Below, piece after piece: positions 12,602-24,206 of a DNA stretch of 64,000 nt. Where the stretch lies: contig JARUPY010000079.1 in assembly GCA_029817715.1 (NCBI GenBank), positions 1,922,001 to 1,986,000 of the forward strand, written 5' to 3'. The DNA is from Melastoma dodecandrum. Its lineage: Eukaryota > Streptophyta > Magnoliopsida > Myrtales > Melastomataceae. The stretch's first letter is position 1. Each line of letters starts with the position of its first letter. Under the pieces are notes generated by a model. That model worked only from the letters and a program-made list of their open reading frames with translations. It searched no databases and was not told the DNA's origin. A program made the translations under genes and the position numbers.

Positions 12602-12910
12602 TGCATGAAGGCGGGCTCTCAAAACGAGTCTTTCGGGGGGTGTTTTTAAAACCCGCCCCTCAAACACTTAGTAAAAAATTTTTAAGTCTTAGGAAGGGCG
12701 GATTTTGAAAACGCGCAACCCGTAGAAATGAACCAGGGGTGGGTTTAACCCGCCCCCCAAACACTTAGAAAAATGTTGGCTGGCCAAGAGGGGCTGGTTT
12801 GGCGTCTGAGAACCCGCCCCTTTAGTGTTCCTTCAAGGGGCGGGTTCCCTTTAAGCTAGTTTTCAAAACCCGCCCCCTTCACTGGATGAACATGGGGCGG
12901 GTTTTAATTA
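12590..12910. repeat. subterminal array of GC-rich inverted motifs AACCCGCCCC / GGGGCGGGTT
   Basis: AACCCGCC(CC) recurs at about 12593, 12650, 12750, 12810 and 12868, and its complement at about 12837 and 12893. Several are preceded by GTTTTGAGA or GTTTTCAAA. The GC-rich blocks stand out from the AT-rich TIR and could form hairpins. Subterminal repeats of this kind are known from DNA transposons as transposase-binding sites; that role is inferred here. Confidence 0.6.
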
Positions 12911-12976
12911 CTTTGACCTCAATCCTAGTTACTACTATCCCTATCTCATTCATTCAACACAGCCAAACAATCAAAA

Positions 12977-14040
12977 CTAATCCATATTTGAAAACTTAAA
13001 AGACGAACAATATAATTCATAAAAGTTAAACAATATCCAAATGTAAAGTACAACGTTTATGAAATCAGTGATCCCCCTACGCCTACTCGATCTCCTCCTC
13101 CTCACATAAGGCATAATCTCAGGATCTGGGACGCGAGGCTGCTCCGATGAATCCTTCGGATACAATTGCGTAATTTGAGAAGGTCCTTCTCCTTGATATG
13201 AAGCAGCGTGCCTAAAAATCTCATATTAGTTGAGTATGAGAGTTTAAGTAAAACGAACATCAAAGTTGTAGTGGACATACCTGAATTCTCTTGTGCCTTT
13301 AATTGAAGCTCCCGAGGCCGAACTAGAACCAACTGAAGTTAGGAAGGGTACTACTGTAAAAAAACTAAAACCTAGAACTGGACCCTATTTGCAATATATT
13401 TACATACTAAGCTCTTTTATGCGGGTCATTATTATCAGTAGCTCGTTTAGTCATTTCATTTTGCAGTAATCGGCCTCCGGGAGTGTCACTTGCGAGATGA
13501 GCATGCCCTCTCCGACTTCTTTGCCATCCTCGTTAAAGATGGGGTCCTCATATGTCGGTGGCACGTCCTCATCATCATTCTCTTCTTCCACATTCTCACC
13601 TTCGGCCAGGAGAGGATCGTCTTCGTCCATAGGTTCTCCACCCTGTGGCGGCATGAACTCAATCGCAGGTTGATCTCCCTGCCCGTCGGTATGACCGTAC
13701 AATCGTACTGGTGCATACTCCCTCATCATCTCCATTGATTCCTCGGCAAGAGACAAGATGTCGGGCTGGGTGGAGCGAAGCTTAATGTTTCGGAAATTCC
13801 TCATCTACATCACAAATAAACACGACACACATCAATATCGGATCTAGTATGATAATATAATGAAAAATATAAACGACTTACCATAGCTCCTAGCATAGAG
13901 CCGGTGTGAGAGATATGTTGCTTGCTCTGCCTCGAATACCATTTGGAGTATTTCTGACGAGGCTCCCAAAAAAGTGGCACCACCTTATTGATGCGATCTT
14001 GCCAAAGCTCGACAAACTCCCAAAAAAGTGGCACCACCAT
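12977..14040 (-). pseudogene. plant-mobile-domain-like (MAIN/PP7-long-form-like) C-terminal fragment
   Basis: From 14040 down, the frame reads VVPLFWEPRQKYSKWYSRQ and ISHTGSMLGAM, then a GTAAGT donor (exon edge at 13882). The next frame, 13804-13451, gives an acidic segment (QPDILSLAEESMEMMREYAP, then EEENDDEDVPP). Further pieces are VGSSSASGAS near 13320 and a basic tail with RRRRSSRRRG near 13100. The Y-x-x-W-Y pattern and arginine-rich tail resemble plant mobile domain proteins, which occur both as host genes (MAIN) and inside MULE or retroelement proteins. Assignment rests on short motifs only. CCAAAAAAGTGGCACCACC occurs twice (about 13968 and 14020), a local duplication that repeats VVPLFWE. 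Confidence 0.4.
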
Positions 14041-14113
14041 AACCGCTACACCCTTCTTTCACTGGTACCAAATGACCAATATTTCTACTAACTTCGGTAT
14101 TTTCCATTCTTTG

Positions 14114-14470
14114 TTACACCACATTTAACCCCTCATCCACATTCACTCCTACAACTTGCATGTTACTACGACGGTTACTTCTTGAATTTGCAGGCCTCCC
14201 TTCATTGCGAGAATTATCAGAAACTGATATGACATACACTTTTTGAATGCAATCCCCATTTGACATAGCAAACTCACACAACAATCTCACATCCTCATCA
14301 TCTCCAATAGGTACTAGCACATAGTTAATGTCTGAAGGACCATACGAAGGTACATGATATCTATGACATATTTCCAACCTACTGATCTCATTGCATGAGC
14401 AATGACCCTTTCAAATTGTACATAATCGACATCAGCAGGTACCTTTATACGTTTCACTGGACCCCTATAA
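14114..14470 (-). pseudogene. MULE N-terminal domain remnant
   Basis: On minus, GPVKRIKVPADVDY and ERVIAHAMRSVG are followed, after a one-base frameshift near 14380, by ICHRYHVPSYGPSDINYVLV and DDEDVRLLCEF. This order (charged start, VP.D.., basic/aromatic middle, IDDDEDV) is the usual N-terminal region of MuDR-like proteins ahead of the transposase. The reading stops at 14114. It lies just upstream, in transcription order, of the mobile-domain-like remnant and probably belongs to the same element. Confidence 0.5.
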
Positions 14471-14976
14471 CCTACTCATTCACTACCATGAATAATCCTC
14501 CCATTTTCACACAACAATAAATGAACTTGCGACATTGAAACGTAAGATAAAACTTACAATTTAGTGAATAACTTCTTCGAACTTTCAAATACCTACAATA
14601 ATTCAAAACACAAACCATTAATCATCTTTCAAAAATTTAACAAATAATTTTTGTCAAAATTATAGATAATCTCCACCAAAATAATTTCTAATAAATAATT
14701 TCAAATCAACTAAACTAACTTCCACAAACCCCTAATTTATACGAAACCGTAAATTATACGAAAAATACTAATTTCACCGAAACTAATTTCCCGCAAAAAA
14801 TCTAACTATCGTGACGAGCAAACGGAGGAGCCTTCGGGCATGGAGGGGGCGTCGGACGTGGCGGGGCGTCGGACATCGCGGGGGGTTCGACGTCGAGGGT
14901 GTCACGCATGGAGGACGTTGGGCGTGGAGGATGTGAAGGCTGGACGGGCGTCGGGCGTGGTGGCTAGGGTTTAAGG
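14471..14976. other. non-coding interior of the MULE-like element
   Basis: It is AT-rich up to about 14810, then a GC-rich stretch with imperfect repeats of GGCGTCGGACGTGG type (14840-14965) up to the retroelement junction. No coding signal is seen. Confidence 0.5.
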
Positions 14977-16125
14977 AGAGTTATTTAGGGCAATTTCATA
15001 CTTAGATTTTGTTAGATTTGTGAAATATTGCGTTCATTACATAATATTCCTGGTTATTTCACATTATTCCCGAGAAACGGATTACTGCCGAGTTTTTTTG
15101 TTCTATTTCCGGATAAATATGAAGAAAAGGGGATCTCGGCGTAATTATGAAGACTTTGTGCAGATGGAAGATCTTTGGATGCTCTTGCAAGACCTAAAGC
15201 TACGATGGGGAGAAAAGAAAAGATTTTCTTTTCTTATTTTCAGAGATTCTCTAGATTTAGGGGGGATTATAAAAACATTGTATTTTACCTGGAGATGGGC
15301 AGAGGAGGGCTGGTAACAAGGAGCCGTCGACAGAGACTTCGCCAGTTTTTCTTTTAGTTTCCTTTATGTCGTTTTCATTGTTTACGATGGATTTGATGTT
15401 TTCGTTTATTTCGGTTAAGAACTAATTTTCTTTGCCTAGTGTTAAGATGGATCTTGACAGTTAGTCAAGAGTTTATCTCTTTTGACACACTTGAATGATT
15501 TAGGTTAGATTATTCCTATTCGTTCTTAACGCTTTCTTATTGCCTGATCACCAATAGGATTGAATAGTGAATTTAGGTGAACTCAGAAGGGGAATCCTAG
15601 ATTAAGCACGGGATAGGAATAACCTACGGTAAACTTGGTCGGAAGACGGGATTATTAACGAGCGGGATAAGAATATACCCAATCGTCCTAGGTAATCGAA
15701 TTGGAATTGATTTTTACGGGACACTCGATAGTTAATCTACCTAGGAATAGAGTGATAACTATTTACAGAGATGTACATTCTTATGACCTCGGGAGGAGCG
15801 TAGGAAGATAACCGAATTCCAGATTATCAGTCAAATCATCTTAAGTGTGTTGATTGAGATATGACTTGCGATTAATTGTCCGATGAAATCGTCGCCTTAG
15901 GTGCTTTTCTCATTTGAATTTTAATTCAATTTACTTACTCGTTTTCTTTAGTTTTACATTTAGTTTGATTAATTCTCAAATCGCTTAGTTGGATAATAGA
16001 GATTGACGGTATTTTAATAATTGGGAGAAGTTTAGATCAGTCCTCGTGGGAACGGTATTTTACTTACACTTTACTACTTGTACGATCGCGTACACTTGCG
16101 TGGTAAATACGTTTTCGACGTGACA
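14977..16125 (+). repeat. 5' LTR (first 18 bp missing)
   Basis: It aligns over 1149 bp without length difference to 23058-24206, with a small number of substitutions by eye, and ends GACGTGACA. The 3' LTR begins TGATAACTCTATGAAAGT before the shared part; that stretch is absent here. Confidence 0.9.
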
Positions 16126-16131
16126 AGTTTT

Positions 16132-16149
16132 TGGCACCGTTGCCGGGGA
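16132..16149 (+). promoter_or_regulatory. primer-binding site, tRNA-Asp type
   Basis: TGGCACCGTTGCCGGGGA lies 6 bp after the 5' LTR. It matches, with one substitution, the tRNA-Asp-complementary PBS that I recall for Athila-like elements. Confidence 0.6.
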
Positions 16150-16252
16150 CTGTTTTCTAGATTTTCAGCCAATATTAATTTCAATCAGATCTTTATTAAT
16201 CCAACTTTAAACTTGATTTTCAATTCATTTGCAGGAAAAATCTTAACGCTGC

Positions 16253-18676
16253 ATGCGCGGTAGTGAATTTGTACCTTTTGATCCTGAAATAGAAAGAGCG
16301 TTTCGGTTACGTCTAAGAGAGCAAAAGGAAGCCATACGCCAACAAACAATGGAGAACAACAATCAAGAAGTTAAACCGAGAATCATGCGTGATTATGCCC
16401 AGCCCCATGTGCATGAACGCTCTAGCATAGTGAAGCCGACTATCCAAGCCAACACATTTGAAATCAAACCAGCAGTTATCACTATGCTACAAAATTCGAG
16501 TTTCGGGGGATCTCCATCGGAGGATCCACGTGGGCACATCACCAACTTTTTGGAAATTTGCGACACTTTCCGCTATAATGGAGTGTTGAGCGAGCCCATT
16601 CGGATGAGACTTTTCCCATACTCGTTGAGGGACAAAGCACGAACATGGCTTTACTCTTTGTCAGAAGGGTCCATCACAAACTAGGAAGAGATGTCCGGAA
16701 AAGTCCTATCAAAGTATTTCCCACCTAGCAAGACCATTAAGATGCGGAATGACATCACTTCGTTTCGACAACATGGAACATAGTCACTTTATGAGGCGTG
16801 GGAGAGATTTAAGGAATTTTTATGTGTGTGCCCACATCACGAGATACCTCAATGGATGTTGGTACAAATTTTTTATGATGGATTAACTAATGCACTTCGC
16901 TCAACGATTGATGCAGCTGCAGGGGGAGCAATATTAAACAAGTAGCCGGAGGAAGTAATGGAGCTATTCGAGCAGATGGCTAATAACGGTCATGGAGTAT
17001 CGCGTGCCCGAGGAGTAGCTGGAGTACATTCAGTTGATGAAGTTGCTGCCCTCAATGCTAAAGTGGATGCGTTAACTCGGGAGCTGAATGCATTAAAGGG
17101 TCCTAGTCATCCCATTCATTATTCGTGTGAGAGGTGTGGAGAAAATCATGCTCCTGGTCAATGTTTCACTGGTGCTGAGTTAGCCAACTACTTGGGAGCC
17201 AACTCGAGGAACAACTCCTTTTCGAATACTTACAATCCGGGATGGAGGAACCACCCGAATTTCTCGTGGGGAAATCAACAATCGGCGAAACCAACTCCTC
17301 CACCAGGGCCTCATCAACAAAAGCCACAACCGCAAGAAAAAATGTCAGGTATTGAAGAACTTTTAGTAAAATATATTTCTAAAACCAACACTCTTTTGCA
17401 GAACCAATCGGCTTCACTTCGGAGTTTGGAAGACCAAGTCGGACAATTAGCACAAGCAATTAATAATCGACCTCAAGGCATTCTTCCAAGCAATACTGAG
17501 GTGAATCCAAGGAATGACGGGAATGCACAAGTGCAAGCTATCACTTTACGGAATGGGAGAACACTTCCTGAAGCCTCAAAGTTCAAGCACGACGTTGCAA
17601 CTACACCAGAAGTTACGCACAAGAGCAACGAACCTTCTATTCAGCCGAGCCAGCAACTTTCTCAACCAAAAGAAGGTATGGAAAATGCTTCTATTAGAAA
17701 AGATAAACTCGTATATCCACCTCTTCCTTTTCCACAGCGAGCAAGAAAGTAGAATGATGAGAAGGATTTCCTGAAATTCTTAGAAATCTTTAAAAAGCTA
17801 CACATCAACATCCCTTTTGCTGAAGTGTTGGAGAAGATGCCGAGCTACGTTAAATTCATGAAAGATATATTATCTAAAAAGAGACGTCTCGGTGAGTTTG
17901 AGACTGTTGCTTTAACTGAAGAATGTAGTGCTATTTTGCAGAAAAAGTTACCTCCAAAGCTGAAAAATCCAGGTAGTTTCACTATACCCTGTTCTATTGG
18001 TTTAAATTTTAGCGGTAAGGCATTGTGTGATCTTGGAGCGAGTGTTAATTTAATGCCTTTATCAATATTTTACGAATTGGGTTTGGGGGAAGTAAAACCT
18101 ACATCGGTCACGTTGCAATTAGCCGACCGGTCTCTTGCTTTTCCAAGGGGAATCATTGAGGATATTTTGGTTAAGGTAGATAAATTTGTTTTTCCCGCGG
18201 ATTTTATCGTGCCTGATTTTGAAGAGGACCGTAAAATACCAATCATCCTTGGAAGACCATTCCTTGCCACAGGTAGGACTTTAATTGATGTCCAAAAGGG
18301 TGAGCTAACCATGAGGGTTAATAACGAGGAGGTAGCATTTAATATTCTTCATGCAATGAAATGTCCGAATGAACCTGATGATTGTTTTTCTATTGACATC
18401 ATTGACAGGATAGCAGCCGAAGAAGTTACTATTTTGAAGACGATCGATGTGCTTGAGCTAGCATTAACTTCTGAGGAAGCAACTATCGATGAAGAAACTA
18501 AGGAAATGATCAGTTGGATGGAATGCAAATCTTATATTCCTAGAGATCTGAGAGCTTTCAATCCATTGGAGATGCCAGAAAAGACCACTAAACCATCCAT
18601 CATAGAAGCACCAGAATTAGAGCTCAAAACCTTACTCACCCACTTAAGGTATTCATTCCTCCAAAACGCCAATTAA
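16253..18676 (+). pseudogene. Athila-type gag-protease, four in-frame TAG stops
   Basis: A single frame runs from ATG 16253 to TAA 18676 and is interrupted by TAG at 16682, 16781, 16943 and 17750. The gag core (HITNFLEICDTFRYNG, RLFPYSLRDKARTWLYSL) lies before and across the first stop. CERCGENHAPGQC (about 17128-17166) is a variant zinc knuckle. After 17825 come YVKFMKDILSKKR, ETVALTEECSAILQKKLPPK and the retropepsin region: LCDLGASVNLMP (DLGAS active site, about 18025) and IILGRPFLAT. At 16682 the family usually has Trp (SITTWEE), so that stop is a TGG to TAG change. Confidence 0.85.
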
Positions 18677-18736
18677 CTCCCTGTGATTATTTCTGCAGAA
18701 TTGACGGAATTGTAGGAGGAGAAATTACTTCGAATC

Positions 18737-20090
18737 TTGAGGAATCACAAGAGGGCGATAGGATGGACTATTACAGATATCAAAGGAATCAGCCCAGCAA
18801 TTTGCATGCATAAAATCCTCCTCGAGGATGATCACAAACCATCAATAGAGAATCAACGGAGATTGAACCCAAACATGAAAGATGTTGTAAAGAAGGAGAT
18901 CATCAAGTGGCTGGATGCATGTATTATATATCCTATTTCTGATAGCTCGTGGGTTAGTCCTATACAGTGTGTTCCCAAGAAAGGTGGAATGACAGTGGTA
19001 ACAAATGAGAAGAATGAACTCATCCCTACTCGCACTGTCACGGGATGGAGGGTATGTATGGACTACCGGAAGTTGAACAAAGCAACAAGAAAAGATCATT
19101 ACCCGCTTCCATTCATCGATCAAATGTTGGACAGATTGCCATTGCTCCAGAAGATAAGGAGAAAATGACTTTCACATGTCCATACGACACGTTCGCCTTC
19201 CGTAGAATGCCATTTGGATTGTGTAATGTGCCTGCTACATTCCAAAGGTGCATGACGTCCATTTTCACTGACATGGTAGAACGATATTTAGAAATTTTTA
19301 TGGATGACTTTTCCGTTATTGGTGACTCATTTGATAATTGCTTACATAATCTTGCATGTGTACTCGACGTTGTGAGTAGACTAATCTAATATTAAATTGA
19401 GAAAAGTGTCACTTCATGGTTCGGGAAGGTATTGTTCTTGGTCACAGGGTGTCAAGCAAAGGCATTGAAGTTGACAGATCAAAGATTGAGACAATCGAAA
19501 AGTTATCCCCACCAACATCGATAAGAGCTATCCGAAGTTTTCTTGGTCATGCTGGCTTCTACAGGCGATTCATTAAGGATTTCTCCAAAATATCGAAACC
19601 ATTGTGCAATCTTTTGGAGAAAGACATACCATTCAACTTTGATAAAGCATGCATGAAAGCATTTATAAAATTGAAAGAGAGGTTAGTTACAGCACCTATC
19701 ATTGTAGTGCCTGATTGGACGTTACCTTTTGAATTGAGGTGCGATGCGAGTGATTATGCCTTAGGAGCAGTGCTTGGGCAACGTGAGAATAAGGTTTTTC
19801 ATGTGATTTACTATGCTAGTAGAACTTTGGACGATGCACAGGTAAATTACACGACCACTGAAAAAGAGTTACTAGCTGTCGTATTTGCTTTCGATAAATT
19901 TCGATCTTACCTTGTGGGTTCGAAAGTCATAGTGTTCACAGATCACTCCGCGATCAAGTACTTGATTGAGAAAAAGGATGCAAAACCACGATTGATAAGA
20001 TGAGTTCTCTTACTACAAGAATTTGATCTCGAAATCAAGGACAGAAAAGGAACAGAGAATCAAGTAGCTGATCACTTGTCAAGGCTAGAT
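18737..20090 (+). pseudogene. reverse transcriptase and RNase H, with deletion and stops
   Basis: The RT begins near 18737 (SPAICMHKILLEDDHKPSIE; CMDYRKLNKATRKDHYPLPF; IDQMLDRLP) up to about 19140. It resumes out of frame at IAIAPEDKEKMTFTCPY. The intervening stretch, which holds the FLDGYSGYNQ-type motif A with the first catalytic Asp, is deleted. FRRMPFGLCNVPATFQRCM and the IFMDDF box (about 19300) remain. Frame is lost again near 19387 and regained at 19416 ([13 protein letters not shown]). RNase H follows: [31 protein letters not shown] and [14 protein letters not shown] at about 20001 replaces the usual Trp before [11 protein letters not shown]. Confidence 0.85.
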
Positions 20091-21464
20091 GGTCAAAGCG
20101 ACACCAAGCTCAACCAGGTAGCTATAAATGAATCTTTTCCCGATGAACAGCTGCTCTCGGTTAGTCACACGCAAGTACCGTGGTATGCAGATGTTGTTAA
20201 TTTTCTTGGTTCGAATTTCATACCCACTGATTTGAATGCGCAACAAAAGAAGATGTTTTTACATGATGTTAAGAATTATGTGTGGGATGAACCGTTCTTG
20301 TTCAAGCAATGTGCAGATAAGATTCTTAGAAGATGCATACTTGAAGAAGAATGGGACCAAATTTTGTGGCAATGTCATTCATCACCTTACGGCGGACATT
20401 TTGGAGGAGATAAAACAGCTGCTCGGATTTTACAGTCAGGTTTCTTTTGGCCTTCTTTATTTAAGGATGCTTATAATTTTGTTGCTAAATGTGATAGATG
20501 CCAACGAACGGGAAACATATCAAGGCGACACGAACTGCCCTTAAACAACATTGTAGAGGTAGAGATTTTCGATGTTTGGGGTATTGATTTTATGGGACCA
20601 TTTGTTTCGTCTTTCAAAAATCATTATATTTTAGTTGCTGTGGATTACGTGTCTAAGTGGGTTGAAGCGAAAGCTTTGCCCACTAACGAGGCTAAAACAG
20701 TGGTTAAGTTTTTGAAGAAGCAGGTGTTTACAAGGTTCGGTACCCCAAGAGCAATCATCAGCGATGGGGAATCTCACTTTTGTAATAAACAAGTAGCTAA
20801 TTTGTTGAACAAGTATGGAATAAATCACAAGGTTGCTCTAGCATACCATCCTCAGACTAGTGGGCAAGTGGAAGTATCAAATCGAGAAATTAACAGAATT
20901 ATCGAGAAAACAGTAAACACGTCACGGAAGGATTGGGCACTGAAGCTAGAGGATGCATTGTGGGCTTATCGAACAGCTTACAAAACGCTAATTGGAATGT
21001 CTCCGTTTAAGCTAGTTTATGGGAAAGCATGTCACTTGCCGATGGAATTGGAGTACTAAGCATTCCGGGCGATTAAGAAATTGAATTTTGATCTCGAGAA
21101 GGCTGGACAGAAGAGGTTGCTCCAATTGAACGAACTTGATGAATTTCGGCTTCAAGCATATGAAAACGCGAGGATCTATAAGGAGAAGACGAAACAGTGG
21201 CATGATAAGAAGATCATTGAGCGGAAATTTGAGCCTGGACAACAAGTATTGCTATTCAATTCCAGACTAAGATTATTCCCAGGAAAGCTCAAATCACGGT
21301 GGTCTGAACCATTTCAGGTAGTTCAGGTATTCCCCTATGGTGCCGTAGAAATACGAAATCCAAGTTCAGAACACACATTCAAGGTCAATGGACAGAGGCT
21401 AAAACACCATTGGGGAGGAAACGTTGAAAGGACAGTTGCCGCGGCAACATTGGGAGACACGTGA
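20091..21464 (+). pseudogene. integrase with C-terminal domain, one in-frame stop
   Basis: The HHCC zinc-binding region is [16 protein letters not shown] then [11 protein letters not shown] (about 20370-20515). The DDE core has its Asp in [10 protein letters not shown], a second in [10 protein letters not shown], and Glu in [15 protein letters not shown] at 21057 interrupts before the linker (AIKKLNFDLEKAG), and the frame then continues through KFEPGQQVLLFNSRL and LKSRWSEPFQV to 21464, the usual C-terminal domain. The catalytic triad looks complete. Confidence 0.85.
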
Positions 21465-23028
21465 TGGATATCAAGAGTCGAGCCGTAGACTATAAACCAA
21501 GCGCTTCTTGGGAGGCAACCCAAGTTATTTTATTTGTTTTGTTTTATTAGGTGAAAAGGTAGCGGGGGATGCAAGAGCAAATAGCAAGATCGTGCAACTG
21601 CTGGAAAATCTCGTGCAGCTGCACCGCTTGGACCTCCAAGGCACAGAAACTCTGTGCAGCTGCACCACGCAGATCTCGAATGCACAGAAACTTTGTGCAG
21701 CTGCACGAAAATTTGATGCAGCTGCACCGCTTGGAACACAAAATGCACAGAAACTTTGTGCAGTTGCACGAAAATCTCGTGCAGCTACACCGGAGATTAT
21801 TAAAAAAATAAAAATAAAAAATAAGAAAACCAATTCGGGCCATTATGCTAGACAACCGTAATCATTTTTCTTTCTTGTGATAGGGAAGAGCTATAGCCGC
21901 CACCTCCGTCGCCCTCTCGAGCCACAGCCGCCGAGGATGCAGATTCAGATGATACAACGTAGTCTTACACCGAGGCATTCGGTAGATACACATCGGCGCA
22001 TCCCGGTGACCGACATATCCTGGTACTCTCGTTTTCTACTCGTCTTATCTTAACCACCGAGGACGTTGCTCTGGTTAGGTTTGGGGGTATGGTGTGGTGT
22101 GGTGTTGTTTGTTATTGACTTTTTAGGGTGAGTCATGTCTAGGTCTTATTTTCATATTTTGGGTCGTTTTTCCTCGATGGAACCGTAGAAAGTCGATGTG
22201 GAATGTCTGTTTTCAATGATGAGCATATGGGTTACATTCTTCAAGTATGGAAAGATGAAATTCTTTGCTTAGTATGCTAAAATTTTTTGTTTAATTTTGA
22301 AAAGATCTCCCAGTAGGAAGTGTGCTTAGCAGCAACAGGTTACATCTCCTCAGAATGCATGGTGACTAGTGGTGAGTAGAGTAGCTTGAATTATCTCTTG
22401 AAACCACATCTTTGGGGATCCCGGCTAAAAAAAAAGAAAGAAAGAAAGTGAGGTTGCCAAGGCTCTGAGTACTAATGTTCAGGTTAAAAAAGAGAAGAAT
22501 AGAGAAAAAACTATTACCTGAATATGTGCTTGTGGTGGGAGTCTTCCGTGCTAGCTTGAGTGATTGATCCGAGGGGTGCTTTATCACCTAATGCCCTGAT
22601 TCAATTGAATCGGGAGTCATTGGTCGAGAGCTTGCTACATAAGCTTTAGCCGAAATCAGATAAACATTTAGAGTCGTGCAATCTAAAAAAGAAAAAATAG
22701 ATGATGAAGTTGTTAAAAAATTGGAAAACTTGTGATGAATAAATAGAGATGTTTGTGGTGATTTTTACGAGTTACTGGTTAACATGAGCTATTTGGAATG
22801 TATGCATGTTAATGTTGAGTGTACAATCTGCTGGGACGAAGATATTATGTTTTAAAGCCTTAAATTGAGTATGTTAGGTAGTGAATGGAATCTAGATACA
22901 TGAGGAGGATGCACCCATTTCTGAGAATGTTCTAAAAGATGCTTCTACGTTTGAGTGACTTGGGTTGGTCAAGGAGAGTCTTTTAATTCTTATTTTCTTT
23001 ATCTTTGCTCGGGACTAGCAAAATTTAG
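21465..23028 (+). other. Athila 3' non-coding region
   Basis: About 1.5 kb between pol and the PPT contains no convincing env-like ORF. Its start holds a palindrome-rich tandem block; the remainder is ordinary AT-rich sequence. Confidence 0.6.
21613..21790 (+). repeat. six spaced copies of the palindrome GTGCAGCTGCAC
   Basis: The perfect 12-bp palindrome occurs at 21613-21624, 21654-21665 and 21695-21706. Variant copies lie at about 21716-21727, 21758-21769 and 21779-21790. They are separated by related spacers of GAAAATC and CACAGAAACTTT type. The first three are exactly 41 bp apart. Several frames stay open through the block only because of the repeat, so the small ORFs there are not taken as genes. 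Confidence 0.8.
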
Positions 23029-23039
23029 GTTTGGGGGTG
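23028..23039 (+). promoter_or_regulatory. polypurine tract
   Basis: GGTTTGGGGGTG directly precedes the 3' LTR, in the usual place for the plus-strand priming site. Confidence 0.6.
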
Positions 23040-24206
23040 TGATAACTCTATGAAAGTAGAGTTATTTAGGGCAATTTCATACTTAGATTTTGTTAGATTT
23101 GTGAAATATTGCGTTCATTACATAATATTCTTGGTTATTTCACATTATTCCCGAGAAACGGATTACTGCCGAGTTTTTTTTGTCTATTTCAGGATAAATA
23201 TGAAGAAAAGGGGATCTCGGCCTAATTATGAAGACTTTGTGCATATGGAAGATCTTTGGATGCTCTTGTAAGACTTAAAGCTACGATGGGGAGAAAAGAA
23301 AAGATTTTCTTTTCTTATTTTCAGAGATTCTCTAGGTTTAGGGGGGATTATAAAAATATTGTATTTTACCTGGAGAGGGGCAGAGGATGGATGGTAACAA
23401 GGAGCCGTCGACAGAGACTTCGCCAGTTTTTCTTTTAGTTTCCTTTATGTCGTTTTCATTGTTTACGATGGATTTGATGTTTTCATTTATTTCGGTTATG
23501 AACTAATTTTCTTTGCCTAGGGTTAAGATGGATCTTGACAGTTAGTCAAGAGTTTATCTCTTTTGACACACTTGAATGATTTAGGTTAGATTATTCCTAT
23601 TCGTTCTTAATGCTTTCTTATTGCTTGATCACCAATAGGATTGAATAGTGAATTTAGGTGAACTCGGAAGGGGAATCCTAGATTAAGCACGGGACAGGAA
23701 TAACCTAGGGTAAACTTGGTCGGAAGACGGGATTATTAACGAGTGGGATAGGAATATACCCAATCGTCCTAGGTAATCGAATTGGAATTGATTCTTAAGG
23801 GGCACTCGATAGTTAATCTACCTAGGAATAGAGTGATTACTATTTACAGAGATGTACGTTCTTACGACCTCGGGAGGGGTGTAGAAAGATAACCGAATTC
23901 CAGATTATCAGCCAAATCATCTTAAGCGTGTTGATTGAGATATGACTTGCGATTAATTGTCCGGTGAAATCGTCGCCTTAGGTGCTTTTCTCATTTGAAT
24001 TTTAATTCATTTTACTTACTCGTTTTCTTTAGCTTTACATTTAGTTTGATTAATTCTCAAATCGCTTAGTTGGATAATATAGATTGACGGTATTTTAATA
24101 ATTGAGAGAAGTTTAGATCAGTCCTCATGGGAACGGTATCTTACTTACACTTTATTACTTGTACGATCGCGTGCACTTGCGTGGTGAATAAGTTTTCGAC
24201 GTGACA
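23040..24206 (+). repeat. 3' LTR, 1167 bp
   Basis: It starts TGATAACTC and ends GTGACA (TG...CA). It matches 14977-16125 from its nineteenth base onward and abuts the right TIR of the host MULE. Confidence 0.9.

Larger units (their letters stand above)
14977..24206 (+). mobile_element. Athila-type Ty3/gypsy LTR retrotransposon, degenerate, nested in the MULE
   Basis: Order: 5' LTR (14977-16125), PBS, gag-protease, RT-RNase H, integrase, a long non-coding 3' part with palindromic repeats, PPT, 3' LTR (23040-24206). The gag block (FGGSPSEDPRGHITNFLEIC, SLYEAWERFKEF) and the tRNA-Asp-like PBS fit the Athila clade of non-chromovirus gypsy elements. Coding parts have several in-frame stops and an RT deletion, so the element is non-autonomous. 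The 5' LTR lacks the first 18 bases of the 3' LTR, and no TSD is found, so the left end was altered at or after insertion. Confidence 0.9.

Noticed and set aside
21525..21861. Several open frames of 79-117 codons on both strands
   Set aside because: They are produced by the palindromic tandem repeat and resemble no family.
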